From Synaphobranchus kaupii (Eukaryota > Chordata > Actinopteri > Anguilliformes > Synaphobranchidae): a stretch of 64,000 bases of DNA. Numbering within the stretch: position 1 is the first letter of the stretch; every line of letters starts with the position of its first letter. The DNA lies in contig CM056378.1 of assembly GCA_029718625.1 (NCBI GenBank), forward strand, positions 65,991,027 to 66,055,026. Reading direction: 5' to 3'. A program made the translations under genes and the position numbers. Shown in pieces: positions 33,501 to 47,353 of the stretch. Under the pieces are notes generated by a model, which was not told the DNA's origin, did no database searches, and was given only the letters and a program-made list of their open reading frames with translations.

Positions 33501-33808
33501 TTATATCATCACAGTGATGTTATATGTACCACAGTGCTGCTGTGGGAGCATCACGGTGATGTTATATGTACCATAAGGCGGCTGTGGTAGCATCACAGTG
33601 ATGTTATATGTACCAGAGTGCTGTTGTGATAGCATCACAGCGTTGTTGTATGTACCAGAGCGCGGCTCTGATAGCATTACAGTGCTGTTATATGTACCAG
33701 AGTGCTGCTGTGATAGCATCACAGTGCTGTTATATGTACCACAGTGCTGCTGTGAGAGCATCACAGTGCTGGTGTATGTACTAGAGTGCTGCTGTGATAG
33801 CATCACAG
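27535..33808 (+). repeat. 3.12-kb higher-order repeat, two near-identical copies
   Basis: 27535-30688 matches 30655-33808 at an offset of 3120 bp, with no difference in the lines I compared; shared rarities include TGCGGTTATATG and a GTAGGATCAC unit. The period equals 72 units of 42 bp plus two of 48 bp. A third, shorter relative begins at about 33600 at an offset of 2700 bp and diverges after about 34620. Confidence 0.8.
30235..31108 (+). repeat. 420-bp (10-unit) tandem duplication
   Basis: About 454 bp from 30235 is repeated at +420. It explains why the first two large blocks are spaced 3120 bp and the next 2700 bp: one block gained ten units. Confidence 0.75.
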
Positions 33809-33849
33809 CGATGTTATATGTACCATAAGGCAGCTGTGGTAGAATCACA

Positions 33850-36800
33850 GTGATGTTATGTGTACCAGAGTGTTGTTGTGATAGCATCACAGCATTGTTG
33901 TATGTACCAGAGCGTGGCTCTGATAGCATCACAGAGCTGTTATATGTACCAGAGTGCTGTTGTGATAACATCACAGCGTTGTTGTATGTACCAGAGTGCG
34001 GCTCTGATAGCATCACAGTGATGTTATATGTACCAGAGTGCTGTTGTGATAGCATCACACCGTTGTTGTATGTACCAGAACGTGGCTCTGATAGCATCAC
34101 AGCGTTGTTGTATGTACCAGAGCGCGGCTCTGACAGCATCACAGTGCTGTTATATGTACCACAGTGCTGATGTGATGGCATCACAGCGTTGTTGTATGTA
34201 CCAGAGCGCGGATATGATAGCATCACAGTGCTGTTATATGTACCAGAGTGCTTCTGCGATAGCATCACAGTGCTGTTATATGTACCATAAGGCGGCTGTG
34301 GTAGCATGACAGTGATGTTATGTGTACCAGACTGCTGCTGTGATAGCATCACAGTGCTGTTATATGTACCACAGTGCTGCTGTGAGAGCATCACAGTGCT
34401 GGTATATGTACTAGAGTGCTGCTGTGATAGCATCACAGTGATGTTATATGTACCATAAGGCAGCTGAGGTAGAATCACAGTGATGTTATGTGTACCAGAG
34501 TGCTGTTGTGATAGCATCACAGCATTGTTGTATGTACCAGAGCGCGGCTCTGATAGCATTACAGTGCTGTTATTTGTACCAGACCACGGCTGTTATGTCA
34601 TCACAGTAATGTTATGTGTACCAGAGTGCTGCTGTGAGAGCATCACAGTGCTGTTATATGTACCAGAACACGGCTGTCATATCATCACAGTGATGTTATG
34701 TGTACCAGAGTGCTGCTGTGAGTGCATCACAGTGCTGTTATATGTACCAGAGTGCTGCGGTGATAGCATCACAGTGATGTTATATGTACCAGAGTGCTAT
34801 TGTGATAGCATCACAGCGTTGTTGTATGTACCACAGTGCGGCTCTGATAGCATCACAGTGATGTTATATGTACCAGAGTGCTGTTGTGATAGCATCACAG
34901 CGTTGTTGTATGTACCAGAACGTGGCTCTGATAGCATCACAGCGTTGTTGTATGTACCAGAGCGCGGCTCTGACAGCATCACAGTGCTGTTATATGTACC
35001 AGAACACGGCTGTCATATCATCACAGTGATGTTATGTGTACCAGAGTGCTGCTGTGAGTGCATCACAGTGCTGTTATATGTACCAGAGTGCTGCTGTGAT
35101 AGCATCACAGTGATGTTATATGTACCAGAGTGCTATTGTGATAGCATCACAGCCTTGTTGTATGTACCAGAGCACGGCTCTGATAGCATTACAGTGCTGT
35201 TGTATGTACCAGAATGCTGCTGTGATAGCATAACGGTGCTGTTATATGTACTAGAGTGCTGCTGTGATAGCATCACAGTGATGTTATATGTACCATAAGG
35301 CGGCTGTGGTAGCATGACAGTGATGTTATGTGTACCAGACTGCTGCTGTTATAACATCCACAGTGCTGTTATATGTACCACAGTGCTGCTGTGAGTGCAT
35401 CACAGTGCTAGTATATGTACTAGAGTGCAGCTGTGATAGCATCACAGTGATGTTATATGTACCATAAGGCAGCTGTGGTAGAATCACAGTGATGTTATGT
35501 GTACAAGAGTGCTGCTGTGAGAGCATCACAATGCTGTTATATGTACCAGAACACGGCTGTTATATCATCACAGTGATGTCATGTGTACCAGCGTGCTGCT
35601 GTGAGTGCATCACAGTGCTGTTATATGTACCAGAGTGCTGCTGTGATAGCATCACAGTGATGTTATATGTACCAGAGTGCTATTGTGATAGCATCACAGC
35701 GTTGTTGTATGTACCAGAGCTTGGCTCTGATAGCATTACAGTGCTGTTATATGTACCAGAGTGCTGTTGTGATAGCATCACAGTGTTGTTATATGTACCA
35801 GAGCGCGGCTCTGATAGCATTACAGTGCTGTTATATGTACCAGAGTGCTGCTGTGATAGCATCACAGTGCTGTTATATGTACCACAGTGCTGCTGTGAGA
35901 GCATCACAGTGCTGGTGTATGTACCAGAGTGCTGCTGTGATAGCATCACAGTGATGTTATATGTACCAGAGTGCTATTGTGATAGCATCACAGCGTTGTT
36001 GTATGTACCAGAGCACGGCTCTGATAGCATTACAGTGCTGTTATATGTACCAGAGTGCAGCTGTGATAGCATCACAGTGCTGTTATATGTACCACAGTGC
36101 TGCTGTGAGAGCATCCCAGTGCTGGTATATGTACTAGAGTGCTGCTGTGATAGCATCACAGTGATGTTATATGTACCATAAGGCGGCTGTGGTAGCATCA
36201 GTGATGTTAAGTGTACCAAAGTGCTGCTGTGAGAGCATCACAGTGCTGTTATATGTACCAGAACATGGCTGTTATATCATCACAGTGATGTTGCATGTAC
36301 CAGAGTGCTGCTGTGAGAGCATCACAGTGCTATTATATGTACCAGAGTGCTGCTGTGATAGCATCACAGCGTTGTTGTATGTACCAGAGCGCGGCTCTGA
36401 TAGCATCACAGTGCTGTTATATGTACCAGAGTGCTGCTGTGATAGCATCACAGTGCTGTTATATGTACCACAGTGCTGCTGTGAGAGCATCCCAGTGCTG
36501 GTATATGTACTAGAGTGCTGCTGTGATAGCATCACAGTGATGTTATATGTACCATAAGGAGGCTGTGGTAGCATCAGTGATGTTAAGTGTACCAGAGTGC
36601 TGCTGTGAGAGCATCACAGTGCTGTTATATGTACCAGAACATGGCTGTTATATCATCACAGTGATGATGCATGTACCAGAGTGCTGCTGTGAGAGCATCA
36701 CAGTGCTGTTATATGTACCAGAGTGCTGCTGTGATAGCATCACAGTGCTGTTATTTGTACCAGAGTGCTACTGTGATAGCATCACAGTGATGTTATATGT

Positions 36801-39240
36801 ACCAGAGTGCTGTTGTGATAGCATCACAGTGCTGTTATTTGTACCAGAGTGCTACTGTGATAGCATCACAGTGATGTTATATGTACCAGAGTGCTGCTGT
36901 GATAGCATCACAGTGATGTTATATGTACCATAAGGCAGCTGTGGTAGAATGACAGTGATGTTATGTGTACCAGAGTGTTGTTGTGATAGCATCACAGCAT
37001 TGTTGTATGTACCAGAGCGTGGCTCTGATAGCATCACAGAGCTGTTATATGTACCAGAGTGCTGTTGTGATAGCATCACAGTGCTGTTATATGTACCAGA
37101 ACACGGCTGTCATATCATCACAGTGATGTTATGTGTACCAGAGTGCTGCTGTGAGTGCATCACAGTGCTGTTTTATGTACCAGAGTGCTGCTGTGATAGC
37201 ATCACAGCCTTGTTGTATGTACCAGAGCACGGCTCTGATAGCATTACAGTGCTGTTATATGTACCAGAGTGCTGCTGTGATAGCATCACAGTGATGTTAT
37301 ATGTACCATAAGGCAGCTGTGGTAGAATCAGAGTGATGTTATGTGTACCAGAGTGTTGTTGTGATAGCATCACAGCATTGTTGTATGTACCAGAGCGTGG
37401 CTCTGATAGCATCACAGAGCTGTTATATGTACCAGAGTGCTGTTGTGATAACATCACAGCGTTGTTGTATGTACCAGAGTGCGGCTCTGATAGCATCACA
37501 GTGATGTTATATGTACCAGAGTGCTGTTGTGATAGCATCACACCGTTGTTGTATGTACCAGAACGTGGCTCTGATAGCATCACAGCGTTGTTGTATGTAC
37601 CAGAGCGCGGCTCTGACAGCATCACAGTGCTGTTATATGTACCACAGTGCTGATGTGATGGCATCACAGCGTTGTTGTATGTACCAGAGCGCGGATATGA
37701 TAGCATCACAGTGCTGTTATATGTACCAGAGTGCTTCTGCGATAGCATCACAGTGCTGTTATATGTACCATAAGGCGGCTGTGGTAGCATGACAGTGATG
37801 TTATGTGTACCAGACTGCTGCTGTGATAGCATCACAGTGCTGTTATATGTACCACAGTGCTGCTGTGAGAGCATCACAGTGCTGGTATATGTACTAGAGT
37901 GCTGCTGTGATAGCATCACAGTGGTGTTATATGTACCATAAGGCAGCTGAGGTAGAATCACAGTGATGTTATGTGTACCAGAGTGCTGTTGTGATAGCAT
38001 CACAGCATTGTTGTATGTACCAGAGCGCGGCTCTGATAGCATTACAGTGCTGTTATATGTAACAGACCACGGCTGTTATGTCATCACAGTGATGTTATGT
38101 GTACCAGAGTGCTGCTGTGAGAGCATCACAGTGCTGTTATATGTACCAGAACACGGCTGTCATATCATCACAGTGATGTTATGTGTACCAGAGTGCTGCT
38201 GTGAGTGCATCACAGTGCTGTTATATGTACCAGAGTGCTGCGGTGATAGCATCACAGTGATGTTATATGTACCAGAGTGCTATTGTGATAGCATCACAGC
38301 GTTGTTGTATGTACCACAGTGCGGCTCTGATAGCATCACAGTGATGTTATATGTACCAGAGTGCTGTTGTGATAGCATCACAGCGTTGTTGTATGTACCA
38401 GAACGTGGCTCTGATAGCATCACAGCGTTGTTGTATGTACCAGAGCGCGGCTCTGACAGCATCACAGTGCTGTTATATGTACCAGAACACGGCTGTCATA
38501 TCATCACAGTGATGTTATGTGTACCAGAGTGCTGCTGTGAGTGCATCACAGTGCTGTTATATGTACCAGAGTGCTGCTGTGATAGCTTCACAGTGATGTT
38601 ATATGTACCAGAGTGCTATTGTGATAGCATCACAGCGTTGTTGTATGTACCAGAGCACGGCTCTGATAGCATTACAGTGCTGTTATATGTACCAGAATGC
38701 TGCTGTGATAGCATAACGGTGCTGTTATATGTACTAGAGTGCTGCTGTGATAGCATCACAGTGATGTTATATGTACCATAAGGCGGCTGTGGTAGCATGA
38801 CAGTGATGTTATGTGTACCAGACTGCTGCTGTTATAACATCCACAGTGCTGTTATATGTACCACAGTGCTGCTGTGAGTGCATCACAGTGCTAGTATATG
38901 TACTAGAGTGCAGCTGTGATAGCATCACAGTGATGTTATATGTACCATAAGGCAGCTGTGGTAGAATCACAGTGATGTTATGTGTACAAGAGTGCTGCTG
39001 TGAGAGCATCACAATGCTGTTATATGTACCAGAACACGGCTGTTATATCATCACAGTGATGTCATGTGTACCAGCGTGCTGCTGTGAGTGCATCACAGTG
39101 CTGTTATATGTACCAGAGTGCTGCTGTGATAGCATCACAGTGATGTTATATGTACCAGAGTGCTATTGTGATAGCATCACAGCGTTGTTGTATGTACCAG
39201 AGCTTGGCTCTGATAGCATTACAGTGCTGTTATATGTACC
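33850..39240 (+). repeat. 3483-bp higher-order repeat
   Basis: 33850 to about 35760 recurs at 37333 to about 39240, with few differences. The period is 83 units minus 3 bp, explained by two 40-bp units and one 43-bp unit. Confidence 0.7.
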
Positions 39241-42200
39241 AGAGTGCTGCTGTGATAGCATCACAGTGCTGTTATATGTACCACAGTGCTGCTGTGAGAG
39301 CATCCCAGTGATGTTATATGTACCATAAGGCGGCTGTGGTAGCATCAGTGATGTTAAGTGTACTAGAGTGCTGCTGTGATAGCATCACAGTGATGTTATA
39401 TGTACCATAAGGCGGCTGTGGTAGCATCAGTGATGTTAAGTGTACCAGAGTGCTGCTGTGAGAGCATCACAATGCTGTTATATGTACCAGAACATGGCTG
39501 TTATATCATCACAGTGATGTTGCATGTACCAGAGTGCTGCTGTGAGAGCATCACAGTGCTGTTATATGTACCAGAACATGGCTGTTATATCATCACAGTG
39601 ATGTTGCATGTACCAGAGTGGTGCTGTGATAGCATCACAGTGCTGTTATATGTACCAGAGTGCTACTGTGATAGCATCACAGTGATGTTATATGTACCAG
39701 AGTGCTGTTGTGATAGCATCACAGTGTTCTTATATGTACCAGAGCGCGGCTCTGATAGCATTACAGTGCTGTTATATGTACCAGAGTGCTGCTGTGATAG
39801 CATCACAGTGCTGTTATATGTACCACAGTGCTGCTGTGAGAGCATCACAGTGCTGGTGTATGTACCAGAGTGCTGCTGTGATAGCATCACAGTGATGTTA
39901 TATGTACCAGAGTGCTATTGTGATAGCATCACAGCGTTGTTGTATGTACCAGAGCACGGCTCTGATAGCATTACAGTGCTGTTATATGTACCAGAGTGCT
40001 GCTGTGATAGCATCACAGTGCTGTTATATGTACCACAGTGCTGCTGTGAGAGCATCCCAGTGCTGGTATATGTACTAGAGTGCTGCTGTGATAGCATCAC
40101 AGTGATGTTATATGTACCATAAGGCGGCTGTGGTAGCATGACAGTGATGTTATGTGTACCAGACTGCTGCTGTTATAACATCCACAGTGCTGTTATATGT
40201 ACCACAGTGCTGCTGTGAGTGCATCACAGTGCTAGTATATGTACTAGAGTGCAGCTGTGATAGCATCACAGTGATGTTATATGTACCATAAGGCAGCTGT
40301 GGTAGAATCACAGTGATGTTATGTGTACAAGAGTGCTGCTGTGAGAGCATCACAATGCTGTTATATGTACCAGAACACGGCTGTTATATCATCACAGTGA
40401 TGTCATGTGTACCAGCGTGCTGCTGTGGGTGCATCACAGTGCTGTTATATGTACCAGAGTGCTGCTGTGATAGCATCACAGTGATGTTATATGTACCAGA
40501 GTGCTATTGTGATAGCATCACAGCGTTGTTGTATGTACCAGAGCTTGGCTCTGATAGCATTACAGTGCTGTTATATGTACCAGAGTGCTGCTGTGATAGC
40601 ATCACAGTGCTGTTATATGTACCACAGTGCTGCTGTGAGAGCATCCCAGTGATGTTATATGTACCATAAGGCGGCTGTGGTAGCATCAGTGATGTTAAGT
40701 GTACTAGAGTGCTGCTGTGATAGCATCACAGTGATGTTATATGTACCATAAGGCGGCTGTGGTAGCATCAGTGATGTTAAGTGTACCAGAGTGCTGCTGT
40801 GAGAGCATCACAATGCTGTTATATGTACCAGAACATGGCTGTTATATCATCACAGTGATGTTGCATGTACCAGAGTGCTGCTGTGAGAGCATCACAGTGC
40901 TGTTATATGTACCAGAACATGGCTGTTATATCATCACAGTGATGTTGCATGTACCAGAGTGCTGCTGTGATAGCATCACAGTGCTGTTATATGTACCAGA
41001 GTGCTACTGTGATAGCATCACAGTGATGTTATATGTACCAGAGTGCTGTTGTGATAGCATCACAGTGTTGTTATATGTACCAGAGCGCGGCTCTGATAGC
41101 ATTACAGTGCTGTTATATGTACCAGAGTGCTGCTGTGATAGCATCACAGTGCTGTTATATGTACCACAGTGCTGCTGTGAGAGCATCACAGTGCTGGTGT
41201 ATGTACCAGAGTGCTGCTGTGATAGCATCACAGTGATGTTATATGTACCAGAGTGCTATTGTGATAGCATCACAGCGTTGTTGTATGTACCAGAGCACGG
41301 CTCTGATAGCATTACAGTGCTGTTATATGTACCAGAGTGCTGCTGTGATAGCATCACAGTGCTGTTATATGTACCACAGTGCTGCTGTGAGAGCATCCCA
41401 GTGCTGGTATATGTACTAGAGTGCTGCTGTGATAGCATCACAGTGATGTTATATGTACCATAAGGCGGCTGTGGTAGCATCAGTGATGTTAAGTGTACCA
41501 AAGTGCTGCTGTGAGAGCATCACAGTGCTGTTATATGTACCAGAACATGGCTGTTATATCATCACAGTGATGTTGCATGTACCAGAGTGCTGCTGTGAGA
41601 GCATCACAGTGCTATTATATGTACCAGAGTGCTGCTGTGATAGCATCACAGCGTTGTTGTATGTACCAGAGCGCGGCTCTGATAGCATCCCAGTGCTGTT
41701 ATATGTACCAGAGTGCTGCTGTGATAGCATCACAGTGCTGTTATATGTACCACAGTGCTGCTGTGAGAGCATCACAGTGCTGGTGTATGTACTAGAATGC
41801 TGCTGTGATAGCATCACAGTGATGTTATATGTACCATAAGGCAGCTGTGGTAGCATCAGTGATGTTAAGTGTACCAGAGTGCTGCTGTGAGAGCATCACA
41901 ATGCTGTTATATGTACCAGAACATGGCTGTTATATCATCACAGTGATGTTGCATGTACCAGAGTGCTGCTGTGAGAGCATCACAGTGCTGTTATATGTAC
42001 CAGAACATGGCTGTTATATCATCACAGTGATGTTGCATGTACCAGAGTGCTGCTGTGATAGCATCACAGTGCTGTTATATGTACCAGAGTGCTACTGTGA
42101 TAGCATCACAGTGATGTTATATGTACCAGAGTGCTGTTGTGATAGCATCACAGTGTTCTTATATGTACCAGAGCGCGGCTCTGATAGCATTACAGTGCTG

Positions 42201-43930
42201 TTATATGTACCAGAGTGCTGCTGTGATAGCATCACAGTGCTGTTATATGTACCACAGTGCTGCTGTGAGAGCATCACAGTGCTGGTGTATGTACCAGAGT
42301 GCTGCTGTGATAGCATCACAGTGATGTTATATGTACCAGAGTGCTATTGTGATAGCATCACAGCGTTGTTGTATGTACCAGAGCACGGCTCTGATAGCAT
42401 TACAGTGCTGTTATATGTACCAGAGTGCTGCTGTGATAGCATCACAGTGCTGTTATATGTACCACAGTGCTGCTGTGAGAGCATCCCAGTGCTGGTATAT
42501 GTACTAGAGTGCTGCTGTGATAGCATCACAGTGATGTTATATGTACCATAAGGCGGCTGTGGTAGCATGACAGTGATGTTATGTGTACCAGACTGCTGCT
42601 GTTATAACATCCACAGTGCTGTTATATGTACCACAGTGCTGCTGTGAGTGCATCACAGTGCTAGTATATGTACTAGAGTGCAGCTGTGATAGCATCACAG
42701 TGATGTTATATGTACCATAAGGCAGCTGTGGTAGAATCACAGTGATGTTATGTGTACAAGAGTGCTGCTGTGAGAGCATCACAATGCTGTTATATGTACC
42801 AGAACACGGCTGTTATATCATCACAGTGATGTCATGTGTACCAGCGTGCTGCTGTGGGTGCATCACAGTGCTGTTATATGTACCAGAGTGCTGCTGTGAT
42901 AGCATCACAGTGATGTTATATGTACCAGAGTGCTATTGTGATAGCATCACAGCGTTGTTGTATGTACCAGAGCTTGGCTCTGATAGCATTACAGTGCTGT
43001 TATATGTACCAGAGTGCTGCTGTGATAGCATCACAGTGCTGTTATATGTACCACAGTGCTGCTGTGAGAGCATCCCAGTGATGTTATATGTACCATAAGG
43101 CGGCTGTGGTAGCATCAGTGATGTTAAGTGTACTAGAGTGCTGCTGTGATAGCATCACAGTGATGTTATATGTACCATAAGGCGGCTGTGGTAGCATCAG
43201 TGATGTTAAGTGTACCAGAGTGCTGCTGTGAGAGCATCACAATGCTGTTATATGTACCAGAACATGGCTGTTATATCATCACAGTGATGTTGCATGTACC
43301 AGAGTGCTGCTGTGAGAGCATCACAGTGCTGTTATATGTACCAGAACATGGCTGTTATATCATCACAGTGATGTTGCATGTACCAGAGTGCTGCTGTGAT
43401 AGCATCACAGTGCTGTTATATGTACCAGAGTGCTACTGTGATAGCATCACAGTGATGTTATATGTACCAGAGTGCTGTTGTGATAGCATCACAGTGTTGT
43501 TATATGTACCAGAGCGCGGCTCTGATAGCATTACAGTGCTGTTATATGTACCAGAGTGCTGCTGTGATAGCATCACAGTGCTGTTATATGTACCACAGTG
43601 CTGCTGTGAGAGCATCACAGTGCTGGTGTATGTACCAGAGTGCTGCTGTGATAGCATCACAGTGATGTTATATGTACCAGAGTGCTATTGTGATAGCATC
43701 ACAGCGTTGTTGTATGTACCAGAGCACGGCTCTGATAGCATTACAGTGCTGTTATATGTACCAGAGTGCTGCTGTGATAGCATCACAGTGCTGTTATATG
43801 TACCACAGTGCTGCTGTGAGAGCATCCCAGTGCTGGTATATGTACTAGAGTGCTGCTGTGATAGCATCACAGTGATGTTATATGTACCATAAGGCGGCTG
43901 TGGTAGCATCAGTGATGTTAAGTGTACCAA
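38760..43930 (+). repeat. Nested 1341-bp and 2429-bp higher-order repeats
   Basis: A recognisable block begins at 39400, 40741, 41829 and 43170, giving offsets of 1341, 1088 and 1341 bp. The pair is itself duplicated at 2429 bp. Both periods fit integer unit counts once the 40- and 43-bp units are included. Confidence 0.75.
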
Positions 43931-45265
43931 AGTGCTGCTGTGAGAGCATCACAGTGCTGTTATATGTACCAGAACATGGCTGTTATATCATCACAGTGAT
44001 GTTGCATGTACCAGAGTGCTGCTGTGAGAGCATCACAGTGCTATTATATGTACCAGAGTGCTGCTGTGATAGCATCACAGCGTTGTTGTATGTACCAGAG
44101 CGCGGCTCTGATAGCATCCCAGTGCTGTTATATGTACCAGAGTGCTGCTGTGATAGCATCACAGTGCTGTTATATGTACCACAGTGCTGCTGTGAGAGCA
44201 TCACAGTGCTGGTGTATGTACTAGAATGCTGCTGTGATAGCATCACAGTGATGTTATATGTACCATAAGGCAGCTGTGGTAGAATGACAGTGATGTTATG
44301 TGTACCAGAGTGTTCTTGTGATAGCATCACAGCATTGTTGTATGTACCAGAGCGTGGCTCTGATAGCATCACAGAGCTGTTATATGTACCAGAGTGCTGT
44401 TGTGATAGCATCACAGTGCTGTTATATGTACCAGAACACGGCTGTCATATCATCACAGTGATGTTATGTGTACCAGAGTGCTGCTGTGAGTGCATCACAG
44501 TGCTGTTATATGTACCAGAGTGCTGCTGTGATAGCATCACAGCCTTGTTGTATGTACCAGAGCACGGCTCTGATAGCATTACAGTGCTGTTATATGTACC
44601 AGAGTGCTGCTGTGATAGCATCACAGTGCTGTTATATGTACTAGAGTGCTGTTGTGATAGCATCACAGTGATGTTATATGTACCATAAGGCGGCTGTGGT
44701 AGCATGACAGTGATGTTATGTGTACCAGACTGCTGCTGTTATAGCATCACAGTGCTGTTATATGTACCACAGTGCTGCTGTGAGTGCATCACAGTGCTGG
44801 TATATGTACTAGAGTGCTGCTGTGATAGCATCACAGTGATGTTATATGTACCATAAGGCAGCTGTGGTAGAATCACAGTGATGTTATGTGTACAAGAGTG
44901 CTGCTGTGAGAGCATCACAATGCTGTTATATGTACCAGAACACGGCTGTTATATCATCACAGTAATGTCATGTGTACCAGCGTGCTGCTGTGAGTGCATC
45001 ACAGTGCTGTTATATGTACCAGAGTGCTGCTGTGATAGCATCACAGTGATGTTATATGTACCAGAGTGCTATTGTGATAGCACCACAGCGTTGTTGTATG
45101 TACCAGAACACGGCTCTGATAGCATTACAGTGCTGTTATATGTACCAGAGTGCTGCTGTGATAGCATCACAGTGCTGTTATATGTACCACAGTGCTGCTG
45201 TGAGAGCATCCCAGTGCTGGTATATGTACTAGAGTGCTGCTGTGATAGCATCACAGTGATGTTAT

Positions 45266-47180
45266 ATGTACCATAAGGAGGCTGTGGTAGCATCAGTGAT
45301 GTTAAGTGTACCAGAGTGCTGCTGTGAGAGCATCACAGTGCTGTTATATGTACCAGAACATGGCTGTTATATCATCACAGTGATGATGCATGTACCAGAG
45401 TGCTGCTGTGAGAGCATCACAGTGCTGTTATATGTACCAGAGTGCTGCTGTGATAGCATCACAGTGCTGTTATTTGTACCAGAGTGCTACTGTGATAGCA
45501 TCACAGTGATGTTATATGTACCAGAGTGCTGTTGTGATAGCATCACAGTGTTGTTATATGTACCAGAGCGCGGCTCTGATAGCATTACAGTGCTGTTATA
45601 TGTACCAGAGTGCTGCTGTGATAGCATCACAGTGCTGTTATATGTACCACAGTGCTGCTGTGAGAGCATCACAGTGCTGGTGTATGTACTAGAGTGCTGC
45701 TGTGAGAGCATCACAGTGCTGGTGTATGTACTAGAGTGCTGCTGTGATAGCATCACAGTGATGTTATATGTACCATAAGGCAGCTGTGGTAGAATCACAG
45801 TGATGTTATGTGTACCAGAGTGTTGTTGTGATAGCATCACAGCATTGTTGTATGTACCAGAGCGTGGCTCTGATAGCATCACAGAGCTGTTATATGTACC
45901 AGAGTGCTGTTGTGATAACATCACAGCGTTGTTGTATGTACCAGAACGTGGCTCTGATAGCATCACAGCGTTGTTGTATGTACCAGAGCGCGGCTCTGAC
46001 AGCATCACAGTGCTGTTATATGTACCACAGTGCTGATGTGATGGCATCACAGCGTTGTTGTATGTACCAGAGTGCTTCTGCGATAGCATCACAGTGCTGT
46101 TATATGTACCATAAGGCGGCTGTGGTAGCATGACAGTGATGTTATGTGTACCAGACTGCTGCTGTGATAGCATCACAGTGCTGTTATATGTACCACAGTG
46201 CTGTTGTGAGAGCATCACAGTGCTGGTATATGTACTAGAGTGCTGCTGCGATAGCATCACAGTGATGTTATATGTACCATAAGGCAGCTGAGGTAGAATC
46301 ACAGTGATGTTATGTGTACCAGAGTGCTGCTGTGAGAGCATCACAGTGCTGTTATATGTACCAGAACATGGCTGTTATATCATCACAGTGATGATGCATG
46401 TACCAGAGTGCTGCTGTGAGAGCATCACAGTGCTGTTATATGTACCAGAGTGCTGCTGTGATAGCATCACAGTGCTGTTATTTGTACCAGAGTGCTACTG
46501 TGATAGCATCACAGTGATGTTATATGTACCAGAGTGCTGTTGTGATAGCATCACAGTGTTGTTATATGTACCAGAGCGCGGCTCTGATAGCATTACAGTG
46601 CTGTTATATGTACCAGAGTGCTGCTGTGATAGCATCACAGTGCTGTTATATGTACCACAGTGCTGCTGTGAGAGCATCACAGTGCTGGTGTATGTACTAG
46701 AGTGCTGCTGTGAGAGCATCACAGTGCTGGTGTATGTACTAGAGTGCTGCTGTGATAGCATCACAGTGATGTTATATGTACCATAAGGCAGCTGTGGTAG
46801 AATCACAGTGATGTTATGTGTACCAGAGTGTTGTTGTGATAGCATCACAGCATTGTTGTATGTACCAGAGCGTGGCTCTGATAGCATCACAGAGCTGTTA
46901 TATGTACCAGAGTGCTGTTGTGATAACATCACAGCGTTGTTGTATGTACCAGAGTGCGACTCTGATAGCATCACAGTGATGTTATATGTACCAGAGTGCT
47001 GTTGTGATAGCATCACAGCGTTGTTGTATGTACCAGAGCGCGGCTCTGACAGCATCACAGTGCTGTTATATGTACCACAGTGCTGATGTGATGGCATCAC
47101 AGCGTTGTTGTATGTACCAGAGTGCTTCTGCGATAGCATCACAGTGCTGTTATATGTACCATAAGGCGGCTGTGGTAGCA
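45266..47180 (+). repeat. 1008-bp (24-unit) higher-order repeat
   Basis: The unit series around 45360-46130 recurs at +1008 bp, with a small internal deletion in one copy. Confidence 0.65.
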
Positions 47181-47353
47181 TGACAGTGATGTTATGTGTA
47201 CCAGACTGCTGCTGTGATAGCATCACAGTGCTGTTATATGTACCACAGTGCTGTTGTGAGAGCATCACAGTGCTGGTATATGTACTAGAGTGCTGCTGTG
47301 ATAGCATCACAGTGATGTTATATGTACCATAAGGCAGCTGAGGTAGAATCACA

